64,000 nt of DNA from NCBI RefSeq assembly GCF_009758205.1, contig NZ_WRXN01000019.1, positions 39,171 through 103,170 on the forward strand, written 5' to 3'. This DNA is from Chitinophaga tropicalis. GTDB taxonomy: Bacteria > Bacteroidota > Bacteroidia > Chitinophagales > Chitinophagaceae. The position numbers and the translations under genes were made by a program. Below are positions 44,138-52,481 of the stretch, piece after piece. The first letter of the stretch is position 1. Each line of letters begins with the position of its first letter. The notes beneath the pieces are model-generated. The model saw only the letters and a list, made by a program, of their open reading frames with translations. It was not told where the DNA came from and ran no database searches.

Positions 44138-46168
44138 ATGAAGAAAACCCAACTATTATCGTTGGTAGCTGGTGCTGCTATGTGCCTTACCAATTTATCT
44201 GCCCGAAGCCAATGCACCCTTACCGGCTGGGCCAGCCAGAACGGAGGGGTTACAGGTGGAGGAACAGCCACAGCAACTGTAGTTACAACCTATGATGCAC
44301 TCAAATCAGCCATTACATCTTCTTCTGTGAAGGTGGTGCATGTTTCAGGCACCATCACCTTTCCTGCAGGCGGCCGAATCAGTTTCCAGGACCAGTCAGG
44401 AAAAACGATCTATGGGTTGCCAGGTTCCAGGTTAGTGTCTAACGACAAAACAAAGGACGGCTCGGGCATCCTCTATGTAAAAAGATGCTCAAACGTCATC
44501 TTCAGGAACCTCACATTTGAAGGACCGGCAGCTTATGACACTGATGGATGGGATAACATGACCATAGACAACAGTACTAATGTCTGGGTAGACCATTGTG
44601 AATACCAGGATGGTTTAGACGGCAACCTGGATATTAAAGGTGCAGCTGATTACGTTTCTGTAACCTGGTGCAAATTTACGTACAAGAAAACTCCTATTGC
44701 AGGTGGTTCAGGTGGTTCGGACGACCACAGGTTCTCTAACCTGTTCGGCTCCAGCGACGGTGCTACGGGCGACAGGGGCAAGCTGCGTGTTACAATGCAG
44801 AACTGCTGGTGGGCAGAAGGTTGTAAAGCACGTATGCCAAGGGTACGCTTTGGTAAAGTACACCTGGTTAACAACCTGTTTAACAGCTCAGTGGCAGCAC
44901 AATGCGTAATGGCAGGCTTTGAAGCAGACCTGCTGGTGGAAAGCAACGTGTTTGAGAATGTTAAAAATCCTATAGATCTGATGGATAAGAAGTTCACAGC
45001 CATCACTGTGAGGGATAATATTTTCACCAACACTTCCGGCAACACAGCAGGCAGTGGTACCTCATTTAAACCTCCTTATTCATTAAGCGTCACTCCTGTT
45101 GCCAATGTAAAGAGCCAGGTTACAGCGGGCGCCGGCGCCACGCTGACCAGCCCTACCTGCGGCGGTGGCACTACACCTCCAACACCTGTTACTTATACAC
45201 TCACCACTACAGCGTCGCCAGCTGCAGGTGGTACCGTGACAGGGGCCGGTACATATGAGTCCGGGACGGTAGTAACGGTAAAGGCTACACCGGCCACAGG
45301 ATATACTTTCACAGGATGGAGCGGCGCTGTTACCGGCACTTCTGCTTCAGCATCAGTAACCATGAGCGGCAATAAATCTGTTACGGCCAACTTCAAGGCT
45401 GAAAGCACTGGCGGCGGCGATACATCTACTGCTACTATCAGAATAGAAGATGATGCTACTACCGGACTTTGCAGCTATGATGGCGCTATCAGCAGCAACA
45501 GCGGCGCTAATAACGGTAAAGTTGTGAACCTGAGCAATTCTGCAGGTAAGGGCGTTGAGTGGAAAGTAAACGCAACCCAGGCTGGTACCTATACCCTGAC
45601 ATGGCGTTATGTGAACAGCAGCAGCAGTAGTGCCTATACTATGGCGCTGATCGTAAACGGTGCAACTGTAAACAGTGCGCAATCATTTGCGAAAACGAGC
45701 AACAGCACAACATTTGCTACCAGCAGTGCCACGGTATCATTAAAAGCCGGCAGCAACACTATCCGCCTGGAATCAGTAGCATCCGCTGCTACGGCAGATA
45801 TTGACTGGATAGAAGTTAAAGGTAAAGGTGTTTCAGCCGCCAGCTGTTCAGCAAGCAGCGCAGCAAGACTTGCTTATACTGCTCCGGAGCATACATCAGA
45901 AGCTGCTGTAAAATTTGCAAATGTTTATCCTAACCCTGCTCATGGCCAGGCTACGATAACAGTAACGTTGAAAAGCAATGAGAAAGCAGCTATCACAGTA
46001 TATGATGCCATGGGCCGTGTAGTAGATAATCTTGGTATTATCAGGTCTGCTGCAGGAGGTACACAACAGATCCCATTTAACCTGAGCAACAAACAGCCGG
46101 GGTTATATAACGTGATCATTATAAGTGACAAAGGGGCTAAGTCTACTCACAAACTGATTGTACAATAG
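44138..46168 (+). CDS. Secreted pectate lyase (PL1) with CBM and type IX sorting domain
   Basis: A 676-residue modular enzyme. Signal peptide (about 1-24). PL1 beta helix (about 26-330) with NVWVDHCEYQDGLDG, WCKFTYKK and CKARMPRVRFGKVHLVNNLFN, where RMPRVRF holds the catalytic arginine pattern. A repeat domain of the Bacterial-repeat/InlB-B type (about 350-427, for example GGTVTGAGTYESGTVVTVKA), a carbohydrate-binding domain of CBM6/35 type (about 432-560, with KGVEWKVNATQAGTYTLTWRY), then a linker and a C-terminal T9SS type-A sorting domain (about 590-676, with FANVYPNPAHGQ). It cuts polygalacturonan by beta elimination at the cell surface. An upstream tandem operator suggests control by pectin signals. 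Confidence 0.93.
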   Translation: MKKTQLLSLVAGAAMCLTNLSARSQCTLTGWASQNGGVTGGGTATATVVTTYDALKSAITSSSVKVVHVSGTITFPAGGRISFQDQSGKTIYGLPGSRLVSNDKTKDGSGILYVKRCSNVIFRNLTFEGPAAYDTDGWDNMTIDNSTNVWVDHCEYQDGLDGNLDIKGAADYVSVTWCKFTYKKTPIAGGSGGSDDHRFSNLFGSSDGATGDRGKLRVTMQNCWWAEGCKARMPRVRFGKVHLVNNLFNSSVAAQCVMAGFEADLLVESNVFENVKNPIDLMDKKFTAITVRDNIFTNTSGNTAGSGTSFKPPYSLSVTPVANVKSQVTAGAGATLTSPTCGGGTTPPTPVTYTLTTTASPAAGGTVTGAGTYESGTVVTVKATPATGYTFTGWSGAVTGTSASASVTMSGNKSVTANFKAESTGGGDTSTATIRIEDDATTGLCSYDGAISSNSGANNGKVVNLSNSAGKGVEWKVNATQAGTYTLTWRYVNSSSSSAYTMALIVNGATVNSAQSFAKTSNSTTFATSSATVSLKAGSNTIRLESVASAATADIDWIEVKGKGVSAASCSASSAARLAYTAPEHTSEAAVKFANVYPNPAHGQATITVTLKSNEKAAITVYDAMGRVVDNLGIIRSAAGGTQQIPFNLSNKQPGLYNVIIISDKGAKSTHKLIVQ

Positions 46169-46190
46169 ACATATAACTTTACTCTTTATA

Positions 46191-46218
46191 CAGGAGCTGC
46201 TTATGTAAGCAGCTCCTG
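46191..46218. terminator. Bidirectional terminator
   Basis: A 13-bp perfect stem, 46191-46203 against 46206-46218, with a 2-nt centre, between the lyase and the convergent aquaporin. Confidence 0.75.
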
Positions 46219-46226
46219 CCTTTAAT

Positions 46227-46937
46227 TTATCTGGTTTCCGGTTTTTGCAACAGGGTCTTATATATAAGGCCTCCCAGTATCCCCCCTGCTATGGGCGCTA
46301 CCCAGAACAGCCAGAGCTGCGGTATGTAGCCACCTCCTGCAAATATTGCCTGGGATGTGGAGCGGGCCGGATTTACTGATGTATTTGTAATGGGAATAGA
46401 GATGAGGTGAATGAGCGTTAAGGCAAGCCCTATTGCAATTCCTGCAAACTGGCCATTAGCAAACCTGTCTGTTGCACCTAATATAATGATCAGGAAGAAA
46501 GCCGTGAGTAAAAACTCTGCCAGGAATGCGGCGCCAGGCGTGTAGCCATGAGGGGACAGATCTCCATAGCCGTTGGCAGCAAAAGCGCCGGCATGGGTGT
46601 TATCTATCACCATAGGCGTATTATTGCCTTTTACTATGCAATAAAGCGCAGCACCGGCAACAAGGGCTCCCAGTACCTGGGAAATGATATAGGGCAATAA
46701 TTCTTTAGCTGGAAAACGGCCTCCTGCAAATAAACCGAATGAAACAGCGGGGTTAAAATGACCTCCGGAAATATGTCCTACCGCATAAGCCATAGTCAGT
46801 ACCGTTAGTCCAAAGGCCAGGGATACCCCAAGATATCCTATTCCCAGTTCGGGGATGCCGGCTGCAAAAAGCGCGCTACCACATCCGCCAAAAACTAACC
46901 AGAAGGTCCCAAAAAATTCTGCCAGATAATTCTTCAT
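46227..46937 (-). CDS. aqpZ: Aquaporin (MIP family, AqpZ-like)
   Basis: A 236-residue membrane protein with six transmembrane segments and the two NPA half helices: SGGHFNPAVSFG (near residue 60) and NTSVNPARSTSQAIF (near residue 180). Residues around the selectivity filter, including the Arg of NPAR and a His in LTLIHLISI, match the water-selective AqpZ type rather than the glycerol facilitator. It exchanges water across the inner membrane. The gene stands alone, convergent with the pectate lyase; no linked genes for polyol use. Confidence 0.93.
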   Translation of the reverse strand: MKNYLAEFFGTFWLVFGGCGSALFAAGIPELGIGYLGVSLAFGLTVLTMAYAVGHISGGHFNPAVSFGLFAGGRFPAKELLPYIISQVLGALVAGAALYCIVKGNNTPMVIDNTHAGAFAANGYGDLSPHGYTPGAAFLAEFLLTAFFLIIILGATDRFANGQFAGIAIGLALTLIHLISIPITNTSVNPARSTSQAIFAGGGYIPQLWLFWVAPIAGGILGGLIYKTLLQKPETR

Positions 46938-47221
46938 ACTTAAGATTTAATAGGTTTTTGATAAAATTTGATCGCAAATATGCCAACTATTCCTGATAGA
47001 TTTTCAGAGGAATATAGGATAGTTAAGACAACGTTAGAATGAGTAACAAGCTCAAGTGGAAAATGTTTACCTACTATTATCTTTTTTTACCGATCCTCAA
47101 TAATTGCCGTTAGTGTAATACTACACATATATAATACATTAAACTAATACAAAAGAGAGAAATGTATTAAGTTTAGCCTCTTGTTCTAAACGAAGTGATA
47201 ATATAAACTACAGGTCTCTCT

Positions 47222-48226
47222 ATGAAGAAATTATTCTTATTGTTTATCCTACTGGCAACAGGTGTATATTCTCATGTCTGCCAGGGGCAGGCTTCTCCGG
47301 CGGCCACCAACCTGACCATGTTTGGAAGGGGTTTATACCCGGGAGATGATGCCACCTATGATACCTTAAAAAGGTCCGGTTTTACAACTATCATCTTATC
47401 AAGCTTCTGGATACGCTCTAACGGTGACGTATATTCCGGCGATGATAATGTCAATCCTATTATTCATGACGGGAAGTTTGTGGGCAGCAGGGAATGGCTG
47501 AAACGTGTGGCATCCCTGAAAAAGAGTAAAACTTCGGTTACCCGTATTGAGTTCCTGCTGGAAGGCAGATGGTACAATCAACCGCCTAATACTTATGATT
47601 TTATTCTTGACTGGTATAATCCGTCGAAGACCGTTAGCGGTATAGCGACGGGGACAGGTGTTAACAGTACGCTCTATAATATAGCGAAGGTGCTGAAGGA
47701 GGAACTGGCTGTTGATGCGGTATGCATTGATGATGAATCAGTATACGACAGTGAATCTATCATACAGCTGGGTAAAATGTTTGGTCAGCTGGACCTGCAT
47801 ATGACACTCTGCCCTTTCCGGAACTATGATTACTGGAAGAGGATCATAACCGGTTCGGAGAAAGGTCTTATAGATGCTGTTTATGTTCAGTGCTACGATG
47901 GCGGCAGGAACAATAACCCGGGTGTATGGGCTAAGAACCTGGAAACCAGTATCCCGGTTTATCCTATATTCCTGTGCCGGGGCTCATTCAGCACCTGTAC
48001 ATCGGCCGACAGGCATAACGCCCGGAACCCGGCTGAGATCCTGTCAGATATGACGAGGTTCAAGAAGGACTATGCAGACTTAAAAGGCGGGGCTATCTGG
48101 CAAATGGCAGATGTGAAAAGTTATATTAAAAGTAATTGTGCCGTTGAATACCCGGAATCCGGCACCGCTACTTCGGTTACACAGTATCTCAGTCAGCTGA
48201 AAGAGAGCCTGAGAAGTGTGCTGTAA
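47222..48226 (+). CDS. Secreted barrel-like protein, possible GH18-like fold
   Basis: A 334-residue protein with a signal peptide (about 1-22, ending CQGQ). Segments such as TLKRSGFTTIILSSFWIRSNGDVYSG, KEELAVDAVCIDDESVYDS, HMTLCPFRNYDYWK and IDAVYVQCYDGG follow the strand order of a TIM barrel of the GH18 type. The barrel-4 strand reads VCIDDE, where GH18 chitinases have DxxDxDxE, so the catalytic motif is not canonical. The activity is uncertain. It is an isolated gene; the 284-base gap before it contains no second gene. A GC-rich terminator follows. Confidence 0.55.
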   Translation: MKKLFLLFILLATGVYSHVCQGQASPAATNLTMFGRGLYPGDDATYDTLKRSGFTTIILSSFWIRSNGDVYSGDDNVNPIIHDGKFVGSREWLKRVASLKKSKTSVTRIEFLLEGRWYNQPPNTYDFILDWYNPSKTVSGIATGTGVNSTLYNIAKVLKEELAVDAVCIDDESVYDSESIIQLGKMFGQLDLHMTLCPFRNYDYWKRIITGSEKGLIDAVYVQCYDGGRNNNPGVWAKNLETSIPVYPIFLCRGSFSTCTSADRHNARNPAEILSDMTRFKKDYADLKGGAIWQMADVKSYIKSNCAVEYPESGTATSVTQYLSQLKESLRSVL

Positions 48227-48311
48227 CTCAATTTAACGTTACCTTTTTTCCTTCTGTCAACCTATTCACTTCCTCACTGGCATGTTCGTTGGCCCATGAT
48301 TCCAGTGCGGC

Positions 48312-48340
48312 AAGGGCTGGGCCCGGCGCCCGGCCCTTTT
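48312..48340 (+). terminator. GC-rich terminator after the barrel protein
   Basis: An 11-bp stem (48312-48322 against 48328-48338, one T-G wobble), loop CCGGC, followed by TT. It ends 5 bases before the stop of the opposing AraC gene. Confidence 0.6.
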
Positions 48341-48344
48341 CAGA

Positions 48345-49223
48345 TTACCTCACTGATCTTGGTGTAACACCTGTCTGTTTCTTGAAGAAATTATTGAAAT
48401 ACGCAGGATAGTCGAAGCCCAGGCTATACCCTATTTCGGCTACGCTCCAGTCAGTATTTTTCAGCAGGCTTCTGGCTTCTGTGATAATACGTTCTGTGAT
48501 ATGGATGCTTGTAGATTTACCGGTTACTTCCCTGACTGCCCGGTTCAGGTGATTGACGTGAATGGCGAGGCTGCCGGCAAAGTCACCTGCCGTTTTCAGC
48601 TGTAATACCTGGGAGGGAGCTCCTATAGGGAACTGTTTTTCCAGGAGTTCCATGAAAAGCATGGCTATGCGGCTGGAGGCATTATGATGAGGTCTGGTAT
48701 CATTGACAGGCTCCATTTTCATGGTTTCATGGATCACGAGGTTCACATAGTTCCTGATCAGCTCAAATTTGTATACATAGGTCGTCTCCATTTCGGCGAT
48801 CATCCTGTTGTAAAGATCACTGAGTGTATTGTATTGTATATCACTGAGAAAGGTAACGGGGAAAGCACCTATCCTGAAGAGAGGTGAATCCTGTAAAGAT
48901 GCGGAGCGATCGCCATTCTTCAGGAAAGCGTCAGTAAACAGGCAGGCAAACCCCTTCACATTTTCAGAGAGCGCTTCGAAGGAATAAGGGATGAGCGGGT
49001 TGGAGAATAGTACAGCCGGGCGGTCTACCAGGATGCCCTGATCTGCATACTGCAACTTCACATCTCCTGTCATCAGTGTTATTTTGTAGAAGTCGCGGCG
49101 TCTGTACAGGGGTGGTAGCCCGAGCATATCTTCCAACCGGTATACAGTAAATTGTCCGTTGGGAGGCAGGTTACAGCATACTTCTTCAAAATGCTTATTT
49201 ATGTTTAAGTTGGCAGTCCTCAT
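48345..49223 (-). CDS. AraC-family transcriptional regulator
   Basis: A 292-residue protein, a full-length paralogue of the 32296-33174 protein. N-terminal cupin-like sensor with PAVLFSNPLIPYSFEALS; C-terminal HTH that ends EIGYSLGFDYPAYFNNFFKKQTGVTPRSVR. The most similar block is STSIHITERIITEARSLLKNTDW in the first HTH. No operon partner: the downstream end is convergent with the barrel protein and the upstream side has a repeat element and the TonB receptor. Confidence 0.92.
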   Translation of the reverse strand: MRTANLNINKHFEEVCCNLPPNGQFTVYRLEDMLGLPPLYRRRDFYKITLMTGDVKLQYADQGILVDRPAVLFSNPLIPYSFEALSENVKGFACLFTDAFLKNGDRSASLQDSPLFRIGAFPVTFLSDIQYNTLSDLYNRMIAEMETTYVYKFELIRNYVNLVIHETMKMEPVNDTRPHHNASSRIAMLFMELLEKQFPIGAPSQVLQLKTAGDFAGSLAIHVNHLNRAVREVTGKSTSIHITERIITEARSLLKNTDWSVAEIGYSLGFDYPAYFNNFFKKQTGVTPRSVR

Positions 49224-49299
49224 GTTGCTTGATTTCAGATACAGTTTACCAAGTTACTGATTTTCTGGTAGTGCAATTTCTTTTTGATTGAGAGTGGGG

Positions 49300-49367
49300 A
49301 AAAAAAATGGTTTCGTCTTCGGCGAAACCATTTTTTTTAGAGAGGGGTAACCGGCCTACGGCCGGCT
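49300..49367. repeat. Hairpin repeat element, full copy with different stem
   Basis: An 18-bp stem (49300-49317 against 49321-49338, one T-G wobble, loop TTC), then TAGAGAGGGG and tail GGCCTACGGCCGGCT (49353-49367). The stem sequence (ATGGTTTCG) differs from other copies but pairs fully. It abuts the stop codon of the TonB receptor (49369) and likely terminates it. Confidence 0.8.
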
Positions 49368-49368
49368 A

Positions 49369-51921
49369 TTATTTTACAGTGTATGTAAGCGTGAGATAAT
49401 ACATACCGCCTATGGCCGGGCCACCGAGGAAGGAATAGTAATACTTATTCAGCAGGTTACTGGCGCCCAGTTTTGCTTTGCAGCCGAGTTTGCTGAAGTT
49501 CCAGCTTACCTGTGCATCCAGCGATGAATAAGCAGGCACATCACCGTTCACGAGGAAGGACTGCCAGTAGTAGCTGCTCTGCCATTTCCAGGATATGCCT
49601 GCTCCTGCCTGTTTCCAGAGGCGTTCTTTTGCCACGGAAAGGTTCAGCATCCAGGCGGGTGTATTGAATCCATCTTCCAGCCCGTCCTCTTTTCCTGACA
49701 TCCGCAGCTTTGCATAAGAAGTATTTGCATTGGCGGTGTACCCATGTATAGTGTAGGTCAATCCCAGACTGCCACCGTAGTTGTAAACTTCTGTCTGGGA
49801 GTTGGTCCACATGCGGTAAGGGCTTTGCCTGGACCTGTTATATAAAGCAAAAGGAATGGAATCTGTATTTGTGGTATTAGGTACATTCATATTAGCCTGG
49901 GCAATGAAATTTTTATACTTGTTAAAGTAAAAATCTGCATCCAGGAAGAGCCGCCCCTGCATGAAAACACCTTTATGTCCACCTTCAAAAGAATTGACAT
50001 GCTCCGCTTTTATGTAGGTATAAGGGTTCTTCTTCAGCAGGCCGGCGTTCTTTGTAATGGCCTGGGCCTGTGTTAATCCGTTGCTGTTAATATCATTCAA
50101 TACTGCCTGCTGGAATGTGGTAATGGAAGATTGCAGCCAGGCGTTTTCAAAAATACCGTTTGACATGGCTGGTAATCCGCCTACACGTTTTACGCCACCG
50201 CTGTTTACGTTGGAATAGGCTTCAAAGATGCTGGGATAACGATAACCGCTCTGGAAGGAAAGCCGGAAGTGGTGCATGTCTGAAGGGGAATAGACCGCTG
50301 TAAACCTTGGTGTGAACATCAACGGAAAATAATCGTTCTTGTCAGCACGCAGAATGGCGCCCAGCTTCAGGCTGTTATGCAGGAGGTATTGCGTAACAGA
50401 GACAAAACCACCTGTTTTGCTATAGTTGATATTGCTGTACTCCTTCCCTGCCTCAGGATTGATGAAATAGTTACCATCCGGTTCAATGATATATGTACGA
50501 TGATCTGCTCCTACCATTAATTCCATACCGGTGCTCTTTTTCAATCCGGTTAACAGTCCGTTGGTCAGTTCCCATTGTCCTTCGGCATGAATGAAGCTGG
50601 CTTTAACTTTCAGGGCAGCGCCGGTATCCCAGTTATTGATCTGCTGTAAACGTTGCAGGGTCTGGTTAAAAGCAGCAGTTCCGGGAAGATAACGGCCGGC
50701 ATCGGCAGCTGTGCGGGCATCACGGTGGGCTTGTGCTGCAGTAGCGCCGGCATTGGATGCGGTATTAAAGGCGTTGGTATAGTCGGCATACCATATGTTA
50801 TCGGCTTTGTAATTGCGGTCAATGTTCTCTGCCATGGAGCGCAGGTTATAGGAGTTGCCTGTATTTTCCCTGTTCAGGTATATTTTTAACTGTACACTGT
50901 TGGATTGGTATTGCAGACCATGCTGTTGTACAAGGTAATCCTGTAAACGGAAACGGTTGGCGCGCTGGTAGACGTTATCCAGCAAGGCTACGTGATACAT
51001 GTAGTTCAGTGTGGCGCCTGATCTCAGGCGATAGTAAAGTCCTGCGTCTGCTTTGATGTTCTGCAGGTCGTAATCTACCACATCTTTTTCATCGTAGCCG
51101 GTGCGGGCCACTACATAGTTCCTGCCTTTCAGGGAAATTGTTCGCCTGTCTGACGATTCGTTGCCGTAGCTGCTCAGCGGATCCTGGGCCGGGTTGTCTG
51201 CCCCGGTCAGTCCCGTACTTGCATTGGCGTTAGGGTTCAGTTCCCGGTGATCGTCTGCTATCCAGTCGTATCCTTTGCTGAAAGTACCATTCAGTTTAAA
51301 TGCCAGTTGCGGGGAGATGACCTTTGCCCAACGCAGGCTGGTTTCTGAGAACAGCTTTGCCCGGCTGTTCCTGTCGCCCAGATGTGTCAGTGCAGTCTTC
51401 TGCTGTATGCTTACTCCTTCGGATACAAATGGGTTCTTTGTAGAGATGTTTGCCAGTCCGTTGATAGTATTCATGCCATAGAGCGCTGAGGCGACGCCCG
51501 GAAGGACCTCTACATTGCTGATGTCCAGATCTGAGGGGCCAAGGGCGTTGGCTATTGGTCCGCCGATATGAGGTGACTGTACATCCATACCGTCTACCAG
51601 CTGAGCGAAGCGGACGTTGGTAGTGTTGGCGAAGCCGCGTGCGTTGAGCACTTTAAAGCCAAGGCTGGGGGTGATCATCTGTACGCCCTGTAAATGTTCC
51701 AGGGCGTCAAAGAATCCTGGTGAGGGAGAGTTGTTGAAGTATGCGGAATTAGCTTTCTGGATGCTTACGGGGGAACTGAGGAGTCTTTCACGGGTGCGGG
51801 AAGCGGATACGGTTACTTCTGACAGGATTTTGACTGCCGTGTCTCTTTGGATGTAGCTGGTGTCCTGGGCGGCTACTATGGATGTTGCGAGCGTGCATGC
51901 TAATAGTAAAAGTGTTTTCAT
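49369..51921 (-). CDS. TonB-dependent outer-membrane receptor, molybdenum-linked
   Basis: About 850 residues from MKTLLLLAC (signal to about residue 18; an ATG 8 codons upstream is also in frame). There is no CarboxypepD-like extension: the plug starts almost at once with SEVTVSASRTRERLLSSPVSI, followed by FFDALEHLQGVQMITPSLGFKVLNARGFANTTNVRFAQLVDGMD, the plug signature, and then a 22-strand barrel that ends GGMYYLTLTYTVK. The short plug and general layout are of the FecA/BtuB type rather than SusC. Its gene follows the ModE-like gene, with a ModE-type palindrome directly upstream, so it probably imports a molybdenum, tungsten or related chelate. Substrate is inference. Confidence 0.88.
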   Translation of the reverse strand: MKTLLLLACTLATSIVAAQDTSYIQRDTAVKILSEVTVSASRTRERLLSSPVSIQKANSAYFNNSPSPGFFDALEHLQGVQMITPSLGFKVLNARGFANTTNVRFAQLVDGMDVQSPHIGGPIANALGPSDLDISNVEVLPGVASALYGMNTINGLANISTKNPFVSEGVSIQQKTALTHLGDRNSRAKLFSETSLRWAKVISPQLAFKLNGTFSKGYDWIADDHRELNPNANASTGLTGADNPAQDPLSSYGNESSDRRTISLKGRNYVVARTGYDEKDVVDYDLQNIKADAGLYYRLRSGATLNYMYHVALLDNVYQRANRFRLQDYLVQQHGLQYQSNSVQLKIYLNRENTGNSYNLRSMAENIDRNYKADNIWYADYTNAFNTASNAGATAAQAHRDARTAADAGRYLPGTAAFNQTLQRLQQINNWDTGAALKVKASFIHAEGQWELTNGLLTGLKKSTGMELMVGADHRTYIIEPDGNYFINPEAGKEYSNINYSKTGGFVSVTQYLLHNSLKLGAILRADKNDYFPLMFTPRFTAVYSPSDMHHFRLSFQSGYRYPSIFEAYSNVNSGGVKRVGGLPAMSNGIFENAWLQSSITTFQQAVLNDINSNGLTQAQAITKNAGLLKKNPYTYIKAEHVNSFEGGHKGVFMQGRLFLDADFYFNKYKNFIAQANMNVPNTTNTDSIPFALYNRSRQSPYRMWTNSQTEVYNYGGSLGLTYTIHGYTANANTSYAKLRMSGKEDGLEDGFNTPAWMLNLSVAKERLWKQAGAGISWKWQSSYYWQSFLVNGDVPAYSSLDAQVSWNFSKLGCKAKLGASNLLNKYYYSFLGGPAIGGMYYLTLTYTVK

Positions 51922-51959
51922 AATGGTTTGTTTAATAGTGCTCAAGGCGAGATAAATTG

Positions 51960-52030
51960 CTCAAAAAATCGCTTTCGCCTTCGGCGAAAGCGATTTTTTG
52001 AGGGTGCTTTTTTTTGCGCTGCGCGCGGCT
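51960..52030. repeat. Hairpin repeat element, full copy with compensatory changes
   Basis: A 20-bp stem (51960-51979 against 51983-52002, loop TTC). Relative to copies 1 and 3 two stem pairs changed from T-A/A-T to C-G/G-C on both sides. The tail is diverged (TTTGCGCTGCGCGCGGCTT). It lies between the receptor start and the ModE-type palindrome. Confidence 0.8.
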
Positions 52031-52050
52031 TAATGTTTGAGTTCTGCTAT

Positions 52051-52074
52051 CGTTATATAATTACATACATAACG
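52051..52074. promoter_or_regulatory. ModE-type operator upstream of the TonB receptor
   Basis: CGTTATAT (52051-52058), 8-nt spacer, ACATAACG (52067-52074). The half sites are identical to those of the site at 58787-58810 (read on the other strand). The arrangement resembles the known palindrome of Escherichia coli ModE (as I remember it, CGxTATATA with a spacer and TATATxxCG). It lies 27 bases after the ModE-like gene and 130 bases before the receptor start. Confidence 0.75.
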
Positions 52075-52100
52075 GCAAGAAAAAAAAGAGGAACCCTCTT

Positions 52101-52466
52101 TTATTGCAACCGTTTGGTTTCTTCTTCCAGGAAGCGACTGAAACGTGTCCGGAGTTCTTTGTGATAGACGATCAGTTGCCTGGCCTCATCTGAAATAGTT
52201 GAGCCGCCACCGTTATCGCCACCTGTGCTGGTAAGAACAAGCGGGGAAGCGGACATGCTGTTCAGGTTGTTGATCAGTTCCCATGCTTTTTTGTAGGACA
52301 TTTTCATTCTTTTGGCGGCCTGGTTGATTGAGCCGGTTTCACTGATCAGTTCAAGCAGTTCTACAGGGCCGGGGCCAAAGAAACGTTTACCGCTGCTTTC
52401 GAGCCAGAGGCTGCCATTTACTTTGAGAATCCCTTTTGACAGAATATCCTTTATATGCTTTTCCAT
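52101..52466 (-). CDS. ModE-type winged-helix DNA-binding protein
   Basis: A 121-residue protein that corresponds only to the N-terminal domain of ModE: GPVELLELISETGSINQAAKRMKMSYKKAWELINNLNSMSASPLVLTSTGGDNGGGSTISDEARQLIVYHK. This matches the ModE winged helix closely, including the SYKKAW recognition helix and the GGxxGGG turn. The two molybdate-binding TOBE domains are missing, so it cannot sense molybdate directly. Truncated ModE-like proteins are known in other phyla. Its target is probably the palindrome next to it and the identical one at 58787. It starts 15 bases after the MoaA stop. Confidence 0.9.
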   Translation of the reverse strand: MEKHIKDILSKGILKVNGSLWLESSGKRFFGPGPVELLELISETGSINQAAKRMKMSYKKAWELINNLNSMSASPLVLTSTGGDNGGGSTISDEARQLIVYHKELRTRFSRFLEEETKRLQ

Positions 52467-52481
52467 GATGAGTTGAATTAG

